In this document: positions 32,195 through 42,113 of the stretch, in pieces
How the letters are laid out: every line of letters begins with the position of its first letter
Numbering within the stretch: position 1 is the first letter of the stretch
Source of the DNA: an uncultured bacterium
GTDB lineage: Bacteria > UBP6 > UBA1177
DNA: 43,629 nucleotides
Direction: 5' to 3'
NCBI GenBank assembly: GCA_905235605.1
Contig: CAJOMF010000009.1
Coordinates: forward strand, 1-43,629
Notes under the pieces: model-generated
What the model saw: only the letters and a program-made list of their open reading frames with translations
The model's database searches: none
What the model was told of the DNA's origin: nothing
Translations under genes and position numbers: made by a program

Positions 32195-33517
32195 CTATCC
32201 TCTTCTGCTTTTTATAAGGGAACCTTTGCCGCCGATAGAGAAACCTTCATAGTTATTGCTGATAAGGTAGCTCTCGATCTGGGAAGCCATATCCATAGCA
32301 ACACCTACGACGATGAGTATCGACGTTCCGCCCATGTAGAACGGAAGACCCATTTTGTTTCTGAGAAGATCCGGAAGCATACAGACGGCACAGAGATAAA
32401 TAGCTCCGCCGAACGTGATCCTCGAAAGAACAGTGTTGATGTATGCGACAGTCTCTTTTCCAGGTCTTATTCCAGGGATATATCCGCCCTGTTTGTTGAT
32501 ATTCTCCGCGACATCGTCAGTCTTGAACTGAATGAAAGTATAGAAGAACGCGAAGAAAATTATAAGGGCAAGATAAAGCAGGTTGTAAAGCCATCCGCCG
32601 GGATTGAGCCATGCCTGAAGCGATCCCATGCTGAAGTTGAAAAAATTCGAAACAGTAGCAGGGAAAACTAAAAGCGCGCTTGCAAAAATCGGCGGGATAA
32701 CACCCGAAACGTTGATCCTGAGCGGCAGATGCGAATTCTGGATCTGTCTTGCGCCGCCGTTTGACGATCTTCTCGCATACTGAACCGGAATTCTTCTCTG
32801 CGAACTTTCTACAAATACGATGACTGCGAAAGTAACGACCATAACCAGAACGAATATAACGACCTGATGCGGCTGGATCATTCCTTCTTTAAGGTATTTG
32901 CCCATATCAAAGAACATTCTCGGGAAACGGGCTACGATCGATGCGAAAATGATGAGCGAAACACCGTTTCCGATACCGCGGTCAGTGATCTGCTCGCCGA
33001 GCCACATAAGGAAAAGTGTTCCGGCTGTCAGGGTAATGACAGTCAGAATTCTGAAAAACCATCCGGGGTTGTTGACGACAACTTCGCCCGCAGACCCGGT
33101 AAGACTTTCAAGAAATTTCGACATCATAAAGCCCTGAACGAGACACAGAATAACCGTGCCGTATCTTGTCCACTGGGTTATCTTTTTGTAACCCTGCTCA
33201 CCCTCTTTCTGCCATTCGCCGATCTGAGGAACGATGACCGCAAGAAGCGACATAACGATCGAGGAACTGATATACGGCATGATCCCGAGCGCGAATATCG
33301 AAAGGTTTTCCAAAGCACCGCCGCCGAACATATTGAACATGCCGAGAAGCGTTCCGTCCGATTTCGTGGACATGATCTTTTCCATGACCGAACGGTTTAC
33401 GCCGGGCGTCGTTACAAATATGCCGAGCCTGTAAACTCCGAGCATCAGCAGGGTAAAGATGACCTTGTCTCTGAGATCCGGAATTTTGAAAATGTTTTTT
33501 AACGCCTTACTTATCAA
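32195..33517 (-). CDS. secY: Protein translocase subunit SecY
   Basis: 440 aa with ten predicted membrane helices; the channel of the Sec translocon. Family segments: the plug region [89 protein letters not shown] and [11 protein letters not shown]. The start is TTG 33517 (Met-Ile-Ser-Lys), overlapping the end of rplO by 11 bases, with AGGAG seven bases upstream, so translation is coupled to rplO. Confidence 0.97.
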   Translation of the reverse strand: MISKALKNIFKIPDLRDKVIFTLLMLGVYRLGIFVTTPGVNRSVMEKIMSTKSDGTLLGMFNMFGGGALENLSIFALGIMPYISSSIVMSLLAVIVPQIGEWQKEGEQGYKKITQWTRYGTVILCLVQGFMMSKFLESLTGSAGEVVVNNPGWFFRILTVITLTAGTLFLMWLGEQITDRGIGNGVSLIIFASIVARFPRMFFDMGKYLKEGMIQPHQVVIFVLVMVVTFAVIVFVESSQRRIPVQYARRSSNGGARQIQNSHLPLRINVSGVIPPIFASALLVFPATVSNFFNFSMGSLQAWLNPGGWLYNLLYLALIIFFAFFYTFIQFKTDDVAENINKQGGYIPGIRPGKETVAYINTVLSRITFGGAIYLCAVCMLPDLLRNKMGLPFYMGGTSILIVVGVAMDMASQIESYLISNNYEGFSIGGKGSLIKSRRG

Positions 33518-33959
33518 GCTCTATCTCCTCTGCTTTTCCACCAGCTTTTTCAATGGATTCCTTAGCGCCTTTTGTAAATTTGTGAGCCTTGACTGTCAAA
33601 GCCTTGCTCCCGAGGTCGAACTGACCGAAGAATTTGACCATGTCGTCGTTAGCGTGGCAAAGCCCTGCAGCAAGAAGTTTGTCGAGTTCGACAACTTCGC
33701 CGTTTTCGAACTGGTTCAGGTATCTTACATTGATTTCACAGACTTTCTTAGCGAATTTATTGAAGAAACCTCTCTTCGGGATTCGTCTGTTGTAAGGCAT
33801 CGTACCGCCTTCGAAACCTCTTCTGACACCGCCGCCGGAACGTGCTTTCTGACCTTTGTGGCCTCTTCCGGCCGTACTTCCGGTACCGCTGCCGTTACCT
33901 CTGCCCACTCTTTTCCTGTCTTTCTGGCCTTCGGGTCTTTTAAGTTCATGAAGCTGCAT
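33507..33959 (-). CDS. rplO: 50S ribosomal protein uL15
   Basis: 150 aa. N-terminal RNA-threading part: LHELKRPEGQKDRKRVGRGNGSGTGSTAGRGHKGQKARSGG in pieces, GFEGGTMPYNRRIPKRGF. Only 4 bases separate it from rpsE, so there is no room for rpmD (uL30), which normally lies here. Confidence 0.97.
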   Translation of the reverse strand: MQLHELKRPEGQKDRKRVGRGNGSGTGSTAGRGHKGQKARSGGGVRRGFEGGTMPYNRRIPKRGFFNKFAKKVCEINVRYLNQFENGEVVELDKLLAAGLCHANDDMVKFFGQFDLGSKALTVKAHKFTKGAKESIEKAGGKAEEIELDK

Positions 33960-33963
33960 TATG

Positions 33964-34488
33964 TTACTCCTCTCCTTTCAACTGATAATCTTTAACACCG
34001 ACATTTCTCTTGGCTTCAACACTTTCGATGCCTTCGACATTCAAAAGAGCATTAAGAGTTGCCTTTGCCATGTTGTGCGGGTTGTTCGAACCGATACTCT
34101 TGGAAAGAATATCAGTAACGCCTGCTGCTTCGAGAACAGCTCTGACCGCCGAACCTGCGATAACACCGGTACCAGCCGATGCCGGACGAAGGATGACTTT
34201 TCCTGCGCCGTACTCGCCGACGATCTCATGAGGAACTGTTCCTCTGAGCAGTTTGATCTGGCAGATATTCTTTTTCGCTCTTGCGACACCCTTTCTGATC
34301 GCTTCCGGAACTTCTCTAGCCTTACCGAGACCGATTCCGACGGAGCCGTTTCCGTCACCGACGACCATCAATGCCGCGAAGCTGAAATTTTTACCGCCCT
34401 TGACAACTTTTGCAACTCTGTTTACATAAACAAGCTTCTCATTGAGTTCAAGAGACTCCGGATTGACCGGTTTATTCATTTCTTTCAT
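33964..34488 (-). CDS. rpsE: 30S ribosomal protein uS5
   Basis: 174 aa. Part of the mRNA entry site and decoding accuracy machinery. Conserved: [39 protein letters not shown] in pieces, [57 protein letters not shown] precedes the start. Confidence 0.98.
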   Translation of the reverse strand: MKEMNKPVNPESLELNEKLVYVNRVAKVVKGGKNFSFAALMVVGDGNGSVGIGLGKAREVPEAIRKGVARAKKNICQIKLLRGTVPHEIVGEYGAGKVILRPASAGTGVIAGSAVRAVLEAAGVTDILSKSIGSNNPHNMAKATLNALLNVEGIESVEAKRNVGVKDYQLKGEE

Positions 34489-34497
34489 AGCTACTCC

Positions 34498-34857
34498 TTA
34501 GAATTTAAGTCCATTTTCCCTTGCAGCATCGGCAAGAGCTTTTACTCTGCCGTGGAAAGGATAACCGTTTCTGTCGAAAACAACAGCTTCGATACCTTTT
34601 GCCTTGCATCTTTCAGCTATAAATTCGCCGATCTTCTTTGCAACAGCCTTCTTGTCACCTTCGGGCTTTACAAAGTTTTTCTCATCGGACGAAGAAGCCG
34701 CAAGTGTTACGCCTGCAACATCGTCTATAACCTGAGCATAGATGTGTCTGTTGCTTTTGTAGACAGTAAGCCTCGGACATTCCGGAGTACCGGAAATTTT
34801 CTTTCTGATAGCAGCTTTTCTTCTTATTCTTCTCTCTTTTTTAATATCAGGTCTCAT
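34498..34857 (-). CDS. rplR: 50S ribosomal protein uL18
   Basis: 119 aa. Binds 5S rRNA in the central protuberance. Conserved: [35 protein letters not shown] in pieces and [33 protein letters not shown] upstream. Ordinary. Confidence 0.98.
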   Translation of the reverse strand: MRPDIKKERRIRRKAAIRKKISGTPECPRLTVYKSNRHIYAQVIDDVAGVTLAASSSDEKNFVKPEGDKKAVAKKIGEFIAERCKAKGIEAVVFDRNGYPFHGRVKALADAARENGLKF

Positions 34858-34872
34858 AAATCCCTCCGCTAA

Positions 34873-35415
34873 CTACTTACCAGCAGCCTTACCAGCTTTT
34901 CTTCTGATAAACTGATCTTTGTAAAAAATACCTTTTCCTTTGTAAGGTTCGACCGGACGGAGTTTTTTGATCGTCGCAGCAAAATTGCCGAGAAGCTCTT
35001 TGTCTGCGGACGTAAGGGTAACTTCATTGTTCGTCTTGTTGACTTCGGCAGAAATCCCCTTAGGTAATACCATCTCTACAGGATGAGAAAAACCTAAAGA
35101 AAATCCGAGTTTATCACCCTTAAGCTCAAATTTGTATCCGGTTCCCTTTACTTCGAGAGTCTTCGAAAAACCGTTGACCACACCGTGAACCATGTTCGCG
35201 ATAAGCACTCTGGAAAGGCCGTGAAGAGCTTTGCTCTCAGCCGTTTCGTCTTTTCTTGTAACATGGATTTCATTTCCTTCAACTGCAACACTGATAGCAG
35301 GATGGATCGCTCTTTCCAATGTTGCCTTCGGTCCCTGAACTGTAACAACATTGTCTTTCACGGAGACTTTTACGTTTGTGCCGAACTGGATCGGCATTTT
35401 TCCTATTCTTGACAC
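34873..35415 (-). CDS. rplF: 50S ribosomal protein uL6
   Basis: 180 aa. GTG 35415 is chosen as the start because it gives the family's usual SRIGKMPI opening and has GGAGG five bases upstream; the frame extends six codons further to a TTG that overlaps rpsH. Conserved: VTVQGPKATLER, VKGTGYKFELKGDKLGFSLGFSHPVE, and the C-terminal VEPYKGKGIFYKDQFIRRKAGKAAGK in pieces. It lies near the factor-binding centre of the 50S subunit. Confidence 0.96.
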   Translation of the reverse strand: MSRIGKMPIQFGTNVKVSVKDNVVTVQGPKATLERAIHPAISVAVEGNEIHVTRKDETAESKALHGLSRVLIANMVHGVVNGFSKTLEVKGTGYKFELKGDKLGFSLGFSHPVEMVLPKGISAEVNKTNNEVTLTSADKELLGNFAATIKKLRPVEPYKGKGIFYKDQFIRRKAGKAAGK

Positions 35416-35426
35416 TTTACCCTCCG

Positions 35427-35825
35427 TTACCAAACTCTACAAATAATTTCACCGCCGACGTTGAGTTCTCTCGCCTTTGCATCGGTCATAACGCCTTTGG
35501 AGGTCGTTACGATGGAAATTCCTAGACCTTCGCGGACGAAAGGAATCTCCTTAGCCTGGGAGTAAACTCTTCTTCCGGTCGTACTTACTCTTTCAAGATT
35601 GGAAATAACGCTTTTGTTGCGATAGTATTTCAAATCGACAGAGATCGTTTTCTTACCGTCAAGTTCATTGACTCTGTAATCGTTGATATAACCTTCTTCT
35701 TTAAGAACTCTCGAAATTTCCTCAAGAATTTTGGAAGAAGGAATTCCTGAAACGGTTTCCTTGCCTGCAAGGATCGCGTTTCTGACTCTGGTAAGATAGT
35801 TGGAAACTAAATCATTCATCGTCAT
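35427..35825 (-). CDS. rpsH: 30S ribosomal protein uS8
   Basis: 132 aa. Primary 16S-binding protein and classical repressor of the spc operon in E. coli. Conserved: MNDLVSNYLTRVRNAILAG, ISVDLKYYRNKSVISNLERVS, GRRVYSQAKEIPFVREGLGISIVTTSKGVMTD in pieces, ending GGEIICRVW. GAGGTG six bases upstream of ATG 35825. Confidence 0.98.
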   Translation of the reverse strand: MTMNDLVSNYLTRVRNAILAGKETVSGIPSSKILEEISRVLKEEGYINDYRVNELDGKKTISVDLKYYRNKSVISNLERVSTTGRRVYSQAKEIPFVREGLGISIVTTSKGVMTDAKARELNVGGEIICRVW

Positions 35826-35840
35826 AATTTCACCTCTTAA

Positions 35841-36026
35841 CTACCAGCTCGACTTGGTAACACCGGGGATAAGCCCTTCGTTAGCAAGTTTTCTGAAGCA
35901 CAATCTGCACATATTAAACTTTCTGAAAACAGCCTTCGGCCTGCCGCAAAGAGGGCAACGAGTATAGGCTCTGACTGCAAATTTCGGTTTTCTTTCCGCT
36001 TTCAAGCGAAGACTTTTCTTAGCCAA
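35841..36026 (-). CDS. rpsN: 30S ribosomal protein uS14, type Z (zinc-binding)
   Basis: 61 aa. The short form with two CxxC pairs (RCPLCGRPK and [10 protein letters not shown]), typical of zinc-binding S14 in thermophiles, Gram-positives and many deep lineages, and ending [14 protein letters not shown] upstream. Confidence 0.98.
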   Translation of the reverse strand: MAKKSLRLKAERKPKFAVRAYTRCPLCGRPKAVFRKFNMCRLCFRKLANEGLIPGVTKSSW

Positions 36027-36041
36027 ACTGTCCTCCTACAA

Positions 36042-36593
36042 TTAACTGTTAAAAGGCATATTGAACTTCTTGAGAAGAAGTTTCGCATCTTTGTCGTTAG
36101 TCGCCGTGGTGACTATCGTGATGTTGAAGCCTTTTGATTTTTCAACTTTATTGAAGTCGATTTCCGGGAAAATGAAGAACTCTTTGATACCGAGAGTGTA
36201 ATTTCCCCTGCCGTCGAAACCTTTTCCCGAAACACCTTTGAAGTCTTTAACACGCGGAAGCGCGATGTTGATGAGGTGGTCGAGGAAATCGTACATAATG
36301 TCCTTACGCAAGGTTACCGATGTTCCGATAGGCATACCTTCTCTAAGTTTGAAGGTAGCGATCGATTTTCTCGCCTTGTTGACAACGGGTTTCTGACCGG
36401 TGATGGCCGTAAGTTCCTTTACAGCGTCCTCAAGAATCTTTTTGTTTGCGATTGCTTCGCCGAGACCCATGTTGACAACGATCTTTTCGATTTTCGGAAC
36501 AGCCATTACACCGACATTAAGCTCGTTCTTCAAAGCCGGCTTGATCTCGTCTTCATACAAAGCTCTGAGTCTGCTCTTATACTTTTCGTTCAT
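36042..36593 (-). CDS. rplE: 50S ribosomal protein uL5
   Basis: 183 aa from ATG 36593, which has GGAG six bases upstream; the in-frame GTG four codons earlier overlaps the rplX stop. Binds 5S rRNA. Conserved: [82 protein letters not shown] in pieces. Confidence 0.97.
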   Translation of the reverse strand: MNEKYKSRLRALYEDEIKPALKNELNVGVMAVPKIEKIVVNMGLGEAIANKKILEDAVKELTAITGQKPVVNKARKSIATFKLREGMPIGTSVTLRKDIMYDFLDHLINIALPRVKDFKGVSGKGFDGRGNYTLGIKEFFIFPEIDFNKVEKSKGFNITIVTTATNDKDAKLLLKKFNMPFNS

Positions 36594-36604
36594 TTTCTTC
36601 TCCA

Positions 36605-36916
36605 CTATTCAACGGTTTCGCCGGTTTTCTTGCTGACTCTGACGCGTTTGCCGTCTTCAAGAGTTTTCATTCTGAAAGAAGTAGGCTCTCCTGTCTTCGA
36701 ATCAAGTGCAACGACATTGGAAACGTGGATCGGCATGCTTTTGTCAACGATGCCGGCTTCCTTCGTAGCAGTCTGCTTCTGATGTTTCTTGTAAACGTTT
36801 ACGCCTTCGACAATAACTTTGTCTTCAGCAACAAGGACTTCCAGAACTTTTCCGGTTTTGCCTTTGTCTTTTCCGGCAATAACCTTTACCATATCATTCT
36901 TTTTTATTTTAGCCAT
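36605..36916 (-). CDS. rplX: 50S ribosomal protein uL24
   Basis: 103 aa. One of the first proteins to bind 23S rRNA. The KOW motif is at the start ([20 protein letters not shown]). Conserved [20 protein letters not shown] and the short C-terminal ribbon follow. GAGGTG upstream. Confidence 0.97.
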   Translation of the reverse strand: MAKIKKNDMVKVIAGKDKGKTGKVLEVLVAEDKVIVEGVNVYKKHQKQTATKEAGIVDKSMPIHVSNVVALDSKTGEPTSFRMKTLEDGKRVRVSKKTGETVE

Positions 36917-36927
36917 TGCAGCACCTC

Positions 36928-37296
36928 TTATAATACTTCCGGAGCGAGAGAAACTATCTTCATGAAACCTTTCGCACGGAGTTCTCTGGCAACAGGGCCG
37001 AAAACACGCGTTCCTACGGGCTCATAGCTCTCGTCGATCATAACAACTGCATTGTCGTCAAAACGGATATAGGAACCGTCTTCTCTGCGGACTTCCTTGC
37101 TCTGACGGACGATGACAGCCTTTTTCACGTCGCCTTTTTTGATTTTGCCTTTGGGATCAGCGACTTTTACAGCTACGACGATAACATCGCCTACACCGGC
37201 ATATCTTATCTTCGAACCGCCGTAAACCTTAACGCACTGAACTTCTTTGGCACCGGAGTTGTCTGCCACGGCCAGTCTTGTCATTTCCTGTATCAT
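36928..37296 (-). CDS. rplN: 50S ribosomal protein uL14
   Basis: 122 aa. At the subunit interface. Conserved: [50 protein letters not shown] in pieces, [23 protein letters not shown] upstream. Confidence 0.98.
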   Translation of the reverse strand: MIQEMTRLAVADNSGAKEVQCVKVYGGSKIRYAGVGDVIVVAVKVADPKGKIKKGDVKKAVIVRQSKEVRREDGSYIRFDDNAVVMIDESYEPVGTRVFGPVARELRAKGFMKIVSLAPEVL

Positions 37297-37299
37297 GGT

Positions 37300-37554
37300 C
37301 TATCTCCTGCTTTCGCCGATTTTTTCTTTTACAAACCAAGTCTTTCTTTTGCTGATGGGCGCACATTCCTGAATTCTGACGATATCGCCTTCATGGAATG
37401 CGTTTTCTTCGTCGTGTGCAAGATATTTCTTGCGGGCGGTAACAACCTTCTTATAAAGAGGGTGTTTGAAACGGCGCGTTACGCGAACCGTTACCGTTTT
37501 GTCCATAGCATCGGAAACGACTGTGCCGACAAGTATTCTTTTTGCCTTAATCAT
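37300..37554 (-). CDS. rpsQ: 30S ribosomal protein uS17
   Basis: 84 aa. Primary 16S-binding OB-fold protein. Conserved: [59 protein letters not shown]. Its start overlaps the rpmC stop by one base. Confidence 0.97.
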   Translation of the reverse strand: MIKAKRILVGTVVSDAMDKTVTVRVTRRFKHPLYKKVVTARKKYLAHDEENAFHEGDIVRIQECAPISKRKTWFVKEKIGESRR

Positions 37555-37757
37555 TATTTCACCTCAGTCCCGTTCTTTTTTTCAGTAATGATGGTTTTGA
37601 TCTTAGCGATCTCTCTTCTCACAGTCATAATGCGGGAAGGATTCTCAAGCTGTCCCATCGTCTTCTGCATTCTAAGATTGAACTGTTCTTCTTTGGCGGT
37701 AAGAAGCTGAGCTTCGAGCTCTGCCAAAGTTTTTGCTCTCAATTCAGAAACTTTCAT
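37554..37757 (-). CDS. rpmC: 50S ribosomal protein uL29
   Basis: 67 aa, two-helix protein near the exit tunnel that helps dock SRP and trigger factor. Conserved [27 protein letters not shown] and [15 protein letters not shown]. The start overlaps the rplP stop. Confidence 0.97.
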   Translation of the reverse strand: MKVSELRAKTLAELEAQLLTAKEEQFNLRMQKTMGQLENPSRIMTVRREIAKIKTIITEKKNGTEVK

Positions 37758-38173
37758 TTCAGTTCATCTCCCTTTCCAATGATTTTTGTTCTAAGAGGAA
37801 GCTTGTGGGAAGCAAGACGGAAAGCTTCATTTGCAGTTTCCGGATCGACATCGCCAAGCTCGAAAAGGACGCGGCCGGGTTTAATAACGCAAACCCACTC
37901 TTCCGGGTTACCTTTTCCCTTACCCATTCTGACTTCGAGAGGTTTTTTCGTAATCGGCTTATCCGGGAAAATGCGGATCCACATACGACCGCCTCTCTTT
38001 ACCGCTCTCATGATAGCGACACGGGCAGCCTCGATCTGTCTGCTGTTGATCCAGCCGCATTCCGTAGCCTTAAGAGCGAATTCACCGTAATCGATACTGT
38101 TGCATGAAGTAGCAAGACCGGTTCTCTTGCCCTTCATCATTTTTCTGTGTTTAACCTTATTTGGCATTAACAT
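37754..38173 (-). CDS. rplP: 50S ribosomal protein uL16
   Basis: 139 aa. Contacts A-site tRNA near the peptidyl transferase centre. Conserved: [53 protein letters not shown] in pieces, [27 protein letters not shown] 38173 has GGGTGA upstream. Confidence 0.98.
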   Translation of the reverse strand: MLMPNKVKHRKMMKGKRTGLATSCNSIDYGEFALKATECGWINSRQIEAARVAIMRAVKRGGRMWIRIFPDKPITKKPLEVRMGKGKGNPEEWVCVIKPGRVLFELGDVDPETANEAFRLASHKLPLRTKIIGKGDELK

Positions 38174-38186
38174 GGCAATTCACCCG

Positions 38187-38861
38187 CTATTTGTTTTTCT
38201 GTTGTCTTCTTCTCGGTTCGGATTTCCTCTCGGCCGTAAAATCGCCTTTGGACAACCAAACCTTTACACCGATAACGCCGTAGCTGGTTTTTGCCGTAGC
38301 GAAACCGTAGTCGATGTTAGCTCTGAGAGTATGAAGCGGAGTTCTTCCTTCCTGATATCTTTCGGTTCTCGCGATTTCTGCACCGCCGAGTCTTCCCGAT
38401 GTCTGGACCTTGATACCTTCCGCGCCGCTCTTCATGGCCTGACCTATTGCTCTCTTCATAGCCTTTCTGAAGTGAGCCCTTCTTTCGAGCTGCTCTGCAA
38501 TGCTTTCGCTTACGAGCTGAGCGTCGATTTCGGGTTTCTTAACTTCTTCAGTCTGAACGAAAACATCGGTAGCGCCCTGAGCGATCTTCAGAACCATCTC
38601 TTTGATCTTTTCGATTCCGACGCCTTTTCTTCCAACTACTATTCCGGGCTTAGCAGTATGGATTATGATTTTCAGTCTTTCGCCCGATCTTTCGATATCA
38701 GTTCTTGCGATACCTGCGGAATAGAATTCCTTTTTTACCGCCTTTCTGATTTTAAGATCTTCGTGAAGCCACTTGCTATAATTTTTATGACTGTACCATA
38801 CCGATTCCCAAGTTCGGGTAACCCCGAGCCTCAGCCCTATGGGATTAACTTTTTGTCCCAA
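38187..38861 (-). CDS. rpsC: 30S ribosomal protein uS3
   Basis: 224 aa. At the mRNA entry channel with helicase-like function. Conserved: [21 protein letters not shown] domain [53 protein letters not shown] in pieces, [29 protein letters not shown] short basic tail follows. Confidence 0.98.
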   Translation of the reverse strand: MGQKVNPIGLRLGVTRTWESVWYSHKNYSKWLHEDLKIRKAVKKEFYSAGIARTDIERSGERLKIIIHTAKPGIVVGRKGVGIEKIKEMVLKIAQGATDVFVQTEEVKKPEIDAQLVSESIAEQLERRAHFRKAMKRAIGQAMKSGAEGIKVQTSGRLGGAEIARTERYQEGRTPLHTLRANIDYGFATAKTSYGVIGVKVWLSKGDFTAERKSEPRRRQQKNK

Positions 38862-38876
38862 AGTTCACCTCCGTCA

Positions 38877-39227
38877 CTAATCTTTTGTGTTTTCAGCAAG
38901 CTCAATTGTAATATGGCTTGATCTCTTCAATATTTTAGCCGCTCTTCCCTGTGCTCTGGGAACGAATCTCTTCATAACCTGACCTTCGTCGACCATGATG
39001 GTTTTGATGAAAAGGTTGTCGGGATCCATGTTGAAATTATTTTCTGCATTGGCTATTGCAGAATCAAGCAGCTTCTTAAGAGCCAGCGCTGATTTTCTCG
39101 GCGTGAACTCTAAAATGTTTTTAGCATCGCCAGCTTTCTTGCCTCTCACGATGTCAGCAAGTTCTCTGACTTTCTGCGGGGACATTCTGAAATTTCTAAG
39201 CTTTGCTGTGACGATTTTCGTCTCCAT
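38877..39227 (-). CDS. rplV: 50S ribosomal protein uL22
   Basis: 116 aa from ATG 39227, supported by GGAG upstream and the usual family start; 17 in-frame codons before it are probably leader. Its beta hairpin lines the exit tunnel and affects macrolide sensitivity: MSPQKVRELADIVRGKKAGDA, LLDSAIANAENNFNMD, MKRFVPRAQGRAAKILKRSSHITI. It has its own promoter (39267-39294). Confidence 0.97.
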   Translation of the reverse strand: METKIVTAKLRNFRMSPQKVRELADIVRGKKAGDAKNILEFTPRKSALALKKLLDSAIANAENNFNMDPDNLFIKTIMVDEGQVMKRFVPRAQGRAAKILKRSSHITIELAENTKD

Positions 39228-39266
39228 TTCGCATCTCCAACGATCGAAAAAAATTAAGCGGTCGGC

Positions 39267-39294
39267 ATTATACGCCAAACCTTACAAAATGCAA
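39267..39294 (-). promoter_or_regulatory. Internal promoter between rpsS and rplV
   Basis: Minus strand TTGCAT (39289-39294), 16-nt spacer, perfect TATAAT (39267-39272), directly after the rpsS stop. The start near 39260 is about 33 nt from the rplV ATG. The 71-bp gap here is much wider than the gaps between the neighbouring genes. Confidence 0.65.
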
Positions 39295-39298
39295 GAAA

Positions 39299-39568
39299 TT
39301 ATTTCTTGCTGCCACCGGAATGAGACCTGAAAGTCCTTGTCGGCGAAAATTCGCCGAGTTTGAATCCGACCATATCTTCAGTTACGAAAACAGGTATAAA
39401 CTTCTGTCCGTTGTAAACGGAAAAAGTCAAACCCACCATTTCGGGGATAATGGTTGATCGTCTGGACCAGGTTTTTATCGGTTTTTTATCTCCGCTGTCT
39501 ATAGCCTTTATAACCTTGTTCCACACATGGGAATCAACAAAAGGTCCTTTTTTAATTGAACGAGGCAC
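39299..39568 (-). CDS. rpsS: 30S ribosomal protein uS19
   Basis: 89 aa. Head protein near the subunit bridge. Conserved: [58 protein letters not shown] in pieces, [19 protein letters not shown] upstream. Confidence 0.98.
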   Translation of the reverse strand: MPRSIKKGPFVDSHVWNKVIKAIDSGDKKPIKTWSRRSTIIPEMVGLTFSVYNGQKFIPVFVTEDMVGFKLGEFSPTRTFRSHSGGSKK

Positions 39569-39592
39569 TGTAACCCTCCATAAAAATTACTA

Positions 39593-40423
39593 CTATTTTC
39601 CTCTTCTTCTGATTCTGAACTTTTCAGTTCTCTTATTGCTGCGGGTACGGAAACCTTTTGTCGGCTGTCCCCAAGGAGAAACAGGATGACGTCCGCCCGA
39701 AGTCTTACCTTCACCGCCGCCGTGCGGGTGATCAACAGGGTTCATAACGACACCGCGGTTATGCGGTCTCTTGCCTGCCCATCTTTTCTTGCCGGCTTTA
39801 CCTTCTTTAACGTTGGAAATTTCCTGATTTCCGACTGTTCCGACGGTTGCTCTGCACTCAAGATGGATTATTCTGATTTCGCCCGAAGGCATTCTGACTG
39901 TAGCGTGATCGCCTTCCTTACCGAGAACCTGAACACCGCTTGCAGCAGCTCTTGCGATCTGACCGCCTTTTCCGATCTTAAGTTCTACGTTGTGGATGAA
40001 TGTACCTACCGGAATGAAACGGATCTTCATCGAGTTTCCCGGTTTGATATCGGCTTCTTTTTCGCCTGCTGAAACGATAACGTCATTGACCATCAGCTTA
40101 TCCGGCGCGATGATGTATCTCTTTTCGCCGTCGTTGTAGAAAACAAGAGCGATGCGGGCGTTTCTGTTCGGATCGTATTCGATCGCAGCAACTCTTCCCT
40201 GAACATCGAATTTGTTTCTTTTGAAATCGATGACACGGTACATGTTTTTGTTACCGCCGCCTCTGAAACGGGATGTTATCCTTCCCGTATTGTTGCGGCC
40301 GCCGGATTTTCTGATCGGTTCGACCAGAGATTTCTCGGGTTTCGACTTCGTGATCTCAGCGAAATCACTGCCGGTCATATTTCTGCGACCGTTTGAAGTC
40401 GGTTTGAAAATTTTGATACCCAT
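39593..40423 (-). CDS. rplB: 50S ribosomal protein uL2
   Basis: 276 aa. Needed for subunit joining and peptidyl transferase activity. Conserved: [49 protein letters not shown] in pieces, [18 protein letters not shown], and the C-terminal [32 protein letters not shown] in pieces, which holds the catalytically important His. Confidence 0.98.
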   Translation of the reverse strand: MGIKIFKPTSNGRRNMTGSDFAEITKSKPEKSLVEPIRKSGGRNNTGRITSRFRGGGNKNMYRVIDFKRNKFDVQGRVAAIEYDPNRNARIALVFYNDGEKRYIIAPDKLMVNDVIVSAGEKEADIKPGNSMKIRFIPVGTFIHNVELKIGKGGQIARAAASGVQVLGKEGDHATVRMPSGEIRIIHLECRATVGTVGNQEISNVKEGKAGKKRWAGKRPHNRGVVMNPVDHPHGGGEGKTSGGRHPVSPWGQPTKGFRTRSNKRTEKFRIRRRGK

Positions 40424-40452
40424 AATTTACTCCGAAACCTTAAAAATTGTTA

Positions 40453-40755
40453 TTAAACACCTTCGACGAGATTGATCTTATCTCCGTCTTTAAGTCTGAT
40501 GTAAGCCTTTTTCCAAGTCGATCTTCTGCCGATGTTGCGTCCGACTCTTTTAACTTTGCCGGCCGTGATGACAGTGTTTACGCTGACGACCTTTACGCCG
40601 AAAAGAGCTTCTACAGCTTCTTTGATCTCTTCTTTCGTCGAGTCAAACTTTACTTCGAAAGCATATCCTTCTTTCGCGTCGCCGCTTGTAAGAGCGGAAG
40701 ATTTTTCTGTCAGAAGCGGGCGTTTGATAATGTCAAAATATTTTTCCTTTTTCAT
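40453..40755 (-). CDS. rplW: 50S ribosomal protein uL23
   Basis: 100 aa. Docking site for trigger factor and SRP at the tunnel exit. Conserved: IIKRPLLTEKSSAL, YAFEVKFDSTKEEIKEAVEALFGVKVVSVNTV in pieces, GRRSTWKKAYIRLKDGDKI. Two bases after rplD. Confidence 0.97.
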   Translation of the reverse strand: MKKEKYFDIIKRPLLTEKSSALTSGDAKEGYAFEVKFDSTKEEIKEAVEALFGVKVVSVNTVITAGKVKRVGRNIGRRSTWKKAYIRLKDGDKINLVEGV

Positions 40756-40757
40756 CG

Positions 40758-41441
40758 TTACTCTCCGTCATTTGTTTCGCTGACTCTTTTTCTTCTCGGA
40801 TTGAGTCTGTTCTGAAGAAGCGCGTCAACATATTTTACAGAATCTTCGGTGAAAACGACATTCTTATACGCGATAAGGTCGTAAAGATTGATGACATCCT
40901 GCGGCAGGAAAGAGAACTCGGGAAGATTTCTCATGCTGAAGTAGAAATTTTCCTCGTTGTCGCCTGCGATGATGACAGCTTCCGAGAAATTCCATGTTCC
41001 TTTAAGAAGCGCAACCGCGTCTTTCGTTCTGATCTTGTCGAAATCGAAATTTTTGATTACGAAAAGATTGCCCGAACGAAGTCTGTCGGAAAGAACAGCT
41101 GCAACAGCTGCAGTTCTCTTTCTGAGCGGAACATTGTAGCCGTAGCTTCTCGGCTGCGGTCCGAAAGCTGGAGCACCGCCTCTGAGTGTGGATGAACGCA
41201 TCGTTCCTCTTCTAGCTCTGCCCGTTCCTTTCTGTTTCCACGGTTTTGAATTTCCGCCGGAGATCGTAGCGTAGGTTTTTGTAGCGTGAGTGCCCTGACG
41301 GACAGCCGCAAGCTGCATTTTTACGACTTCGGAAACGAGAACATTCTCTTTGCCGGTGGATTCTACGTTGAAAACTCTGTCGCTGAGTTCAACTTCACCG
41401 ATTTTTGCTTTTGTCTTATCGAATAAATCAACTTTAGGCAT
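40758..41441 (-). CDS. rplD: 50S ribosomal protein uL4
   Basis: 227 aa from ATG 41441, with GGGAGG upstream; the longer frame (30 more codons) overlaps rplC and lacks the family start. Its loop lines the exit tunnel; in E. coli L4 represses the S10 operon. Conserved: QGTHATKTYATISGGNSKPW, QKGTGRARRGTMRSSTLRGGAPAFGPQPRSY in pieces, NVPLRKRTAAVAAVLSDRL. Confidence 0.97.
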   Translation of the reverse strand: MPKVDLFDKTKAKIGEVELSDRVFNVESTGKENVLVSEVVKMQLAAVRQGTHATKTYATISGGNSKPWKQKGTGRARRGTMRSSTLRGGAPAFGPQPRSYGYNVPLRKRTAAVAAVLSDRLRSGNLFVIKNFDFDKIRTKDAVALLKGTWNFSEAVIIAGDNEENFYFSMRNLPEFSFLPQDVINLYDLIAYKNVVFTEDSVKYVDALLQNRLNPRRKRVSETNDGE

Positions 41442-41451
41442 CTTTGCCTCC

Positions 41452-42072
41452 CTACTTCTTAATGTAAACAATGCTGCCGATAGAGCCAGGAACAGCTCCT
41501 TTGACAACGATTGTATTGTCAGCCGGAACAACTCTTACAACTTCAAGGTTCTTTACAGTAACCTGTTCATTACCGTAACGACCGGGCATATGTTTGCCTT
41601 TCCAGATCTTTCCAGGATTTACGTTCTGACCGACAGAACCGGTTTTTCTGTGGAATTTCGATCCGTGAGTCGTTCTTCCGCCGCCGAAGCCCCATCTCTT
41701 GACGACACCGGCAAAGCCTCTACCTTTCGTGAAACCGGTAACTCTTACCTTTTCACCGGCTTTGAACATCGTTACATTGAGTTCCGAGCCAAGTTCGTAG
41801 TTGCCGAGTTCCGCATCGGTTACTCTGAATTCTTTGAGTTTTCCGAAAACACCGCAGCCAGCCTTTTTGAAGTGACCGGCAGCGGGTCTTTTAACGTTTT
41901 TTTCTTTCTTTTCGAAACCGACCTGAATAGCGGTATAACCGTCTTTTTCGGTCTCTTTCTTTTGGATTACGAAGCACGGACCAGCTTCAATTACGGTTAC
42001 GGGAACGACCACACCGTCTTCCTTGAAGATCTGAGTCATGCCTAATTTTCTTCCTATGAGTCCAGCAGCCAT
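41452..42072 (-). CDS. rplC: 50S ribosomal protein uL3
   Basis: 206 aa. Starts 50S assembly. Conserved: LIGRKLGMTQIF, TVIEAGPCFVIQKK, FTKGRGFAGVVKRWGFGGGRTTHGSKFHRKTGSVG in pieces, GRVWKGKHMPGRYG-like segment (here GKIWKGKHMPGRYGNEQVTV), LEVVRVVPADN. Confidence 0.98.
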   Translation of the reverse strand: MAAGLIGRKLGMTQIFKEDGVVVPVTVIEAGPCFVIQKKETEKDGYTAIQVGFEKKEKNVKRPAAGHFKKAGCGVFGKLKEFRVTDAELGNYELGSELNVTMFKAGEKVRVTGFTKGRGFAGVVKRWGFGGGRTTHGSKFHRKTGSVGQNVNPGKIWKGKHMPGRYGNEQVTVKNLEVVRVVPADNTIVVKGAVPGSIGSIVYIKK

Positions 42073-42113
42073 AGTTACCCTCTCTGCTTTATGACAAAGT
42101 TTAAAAAATACCC

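Noticed and set aside
38877-39278. Longer uL22 start at 39278
   Set aside because: The extra 17 residues do not match the family, and a ribosome binding site fits ATG 39227 instead; the extension also overlaps the internal promoter.
40758-41531. Longer uL4 start at 41531
   Set aside because: The extension overlaps rplC and is unlike the family; ATG 41441 has GGGAGG upstream.
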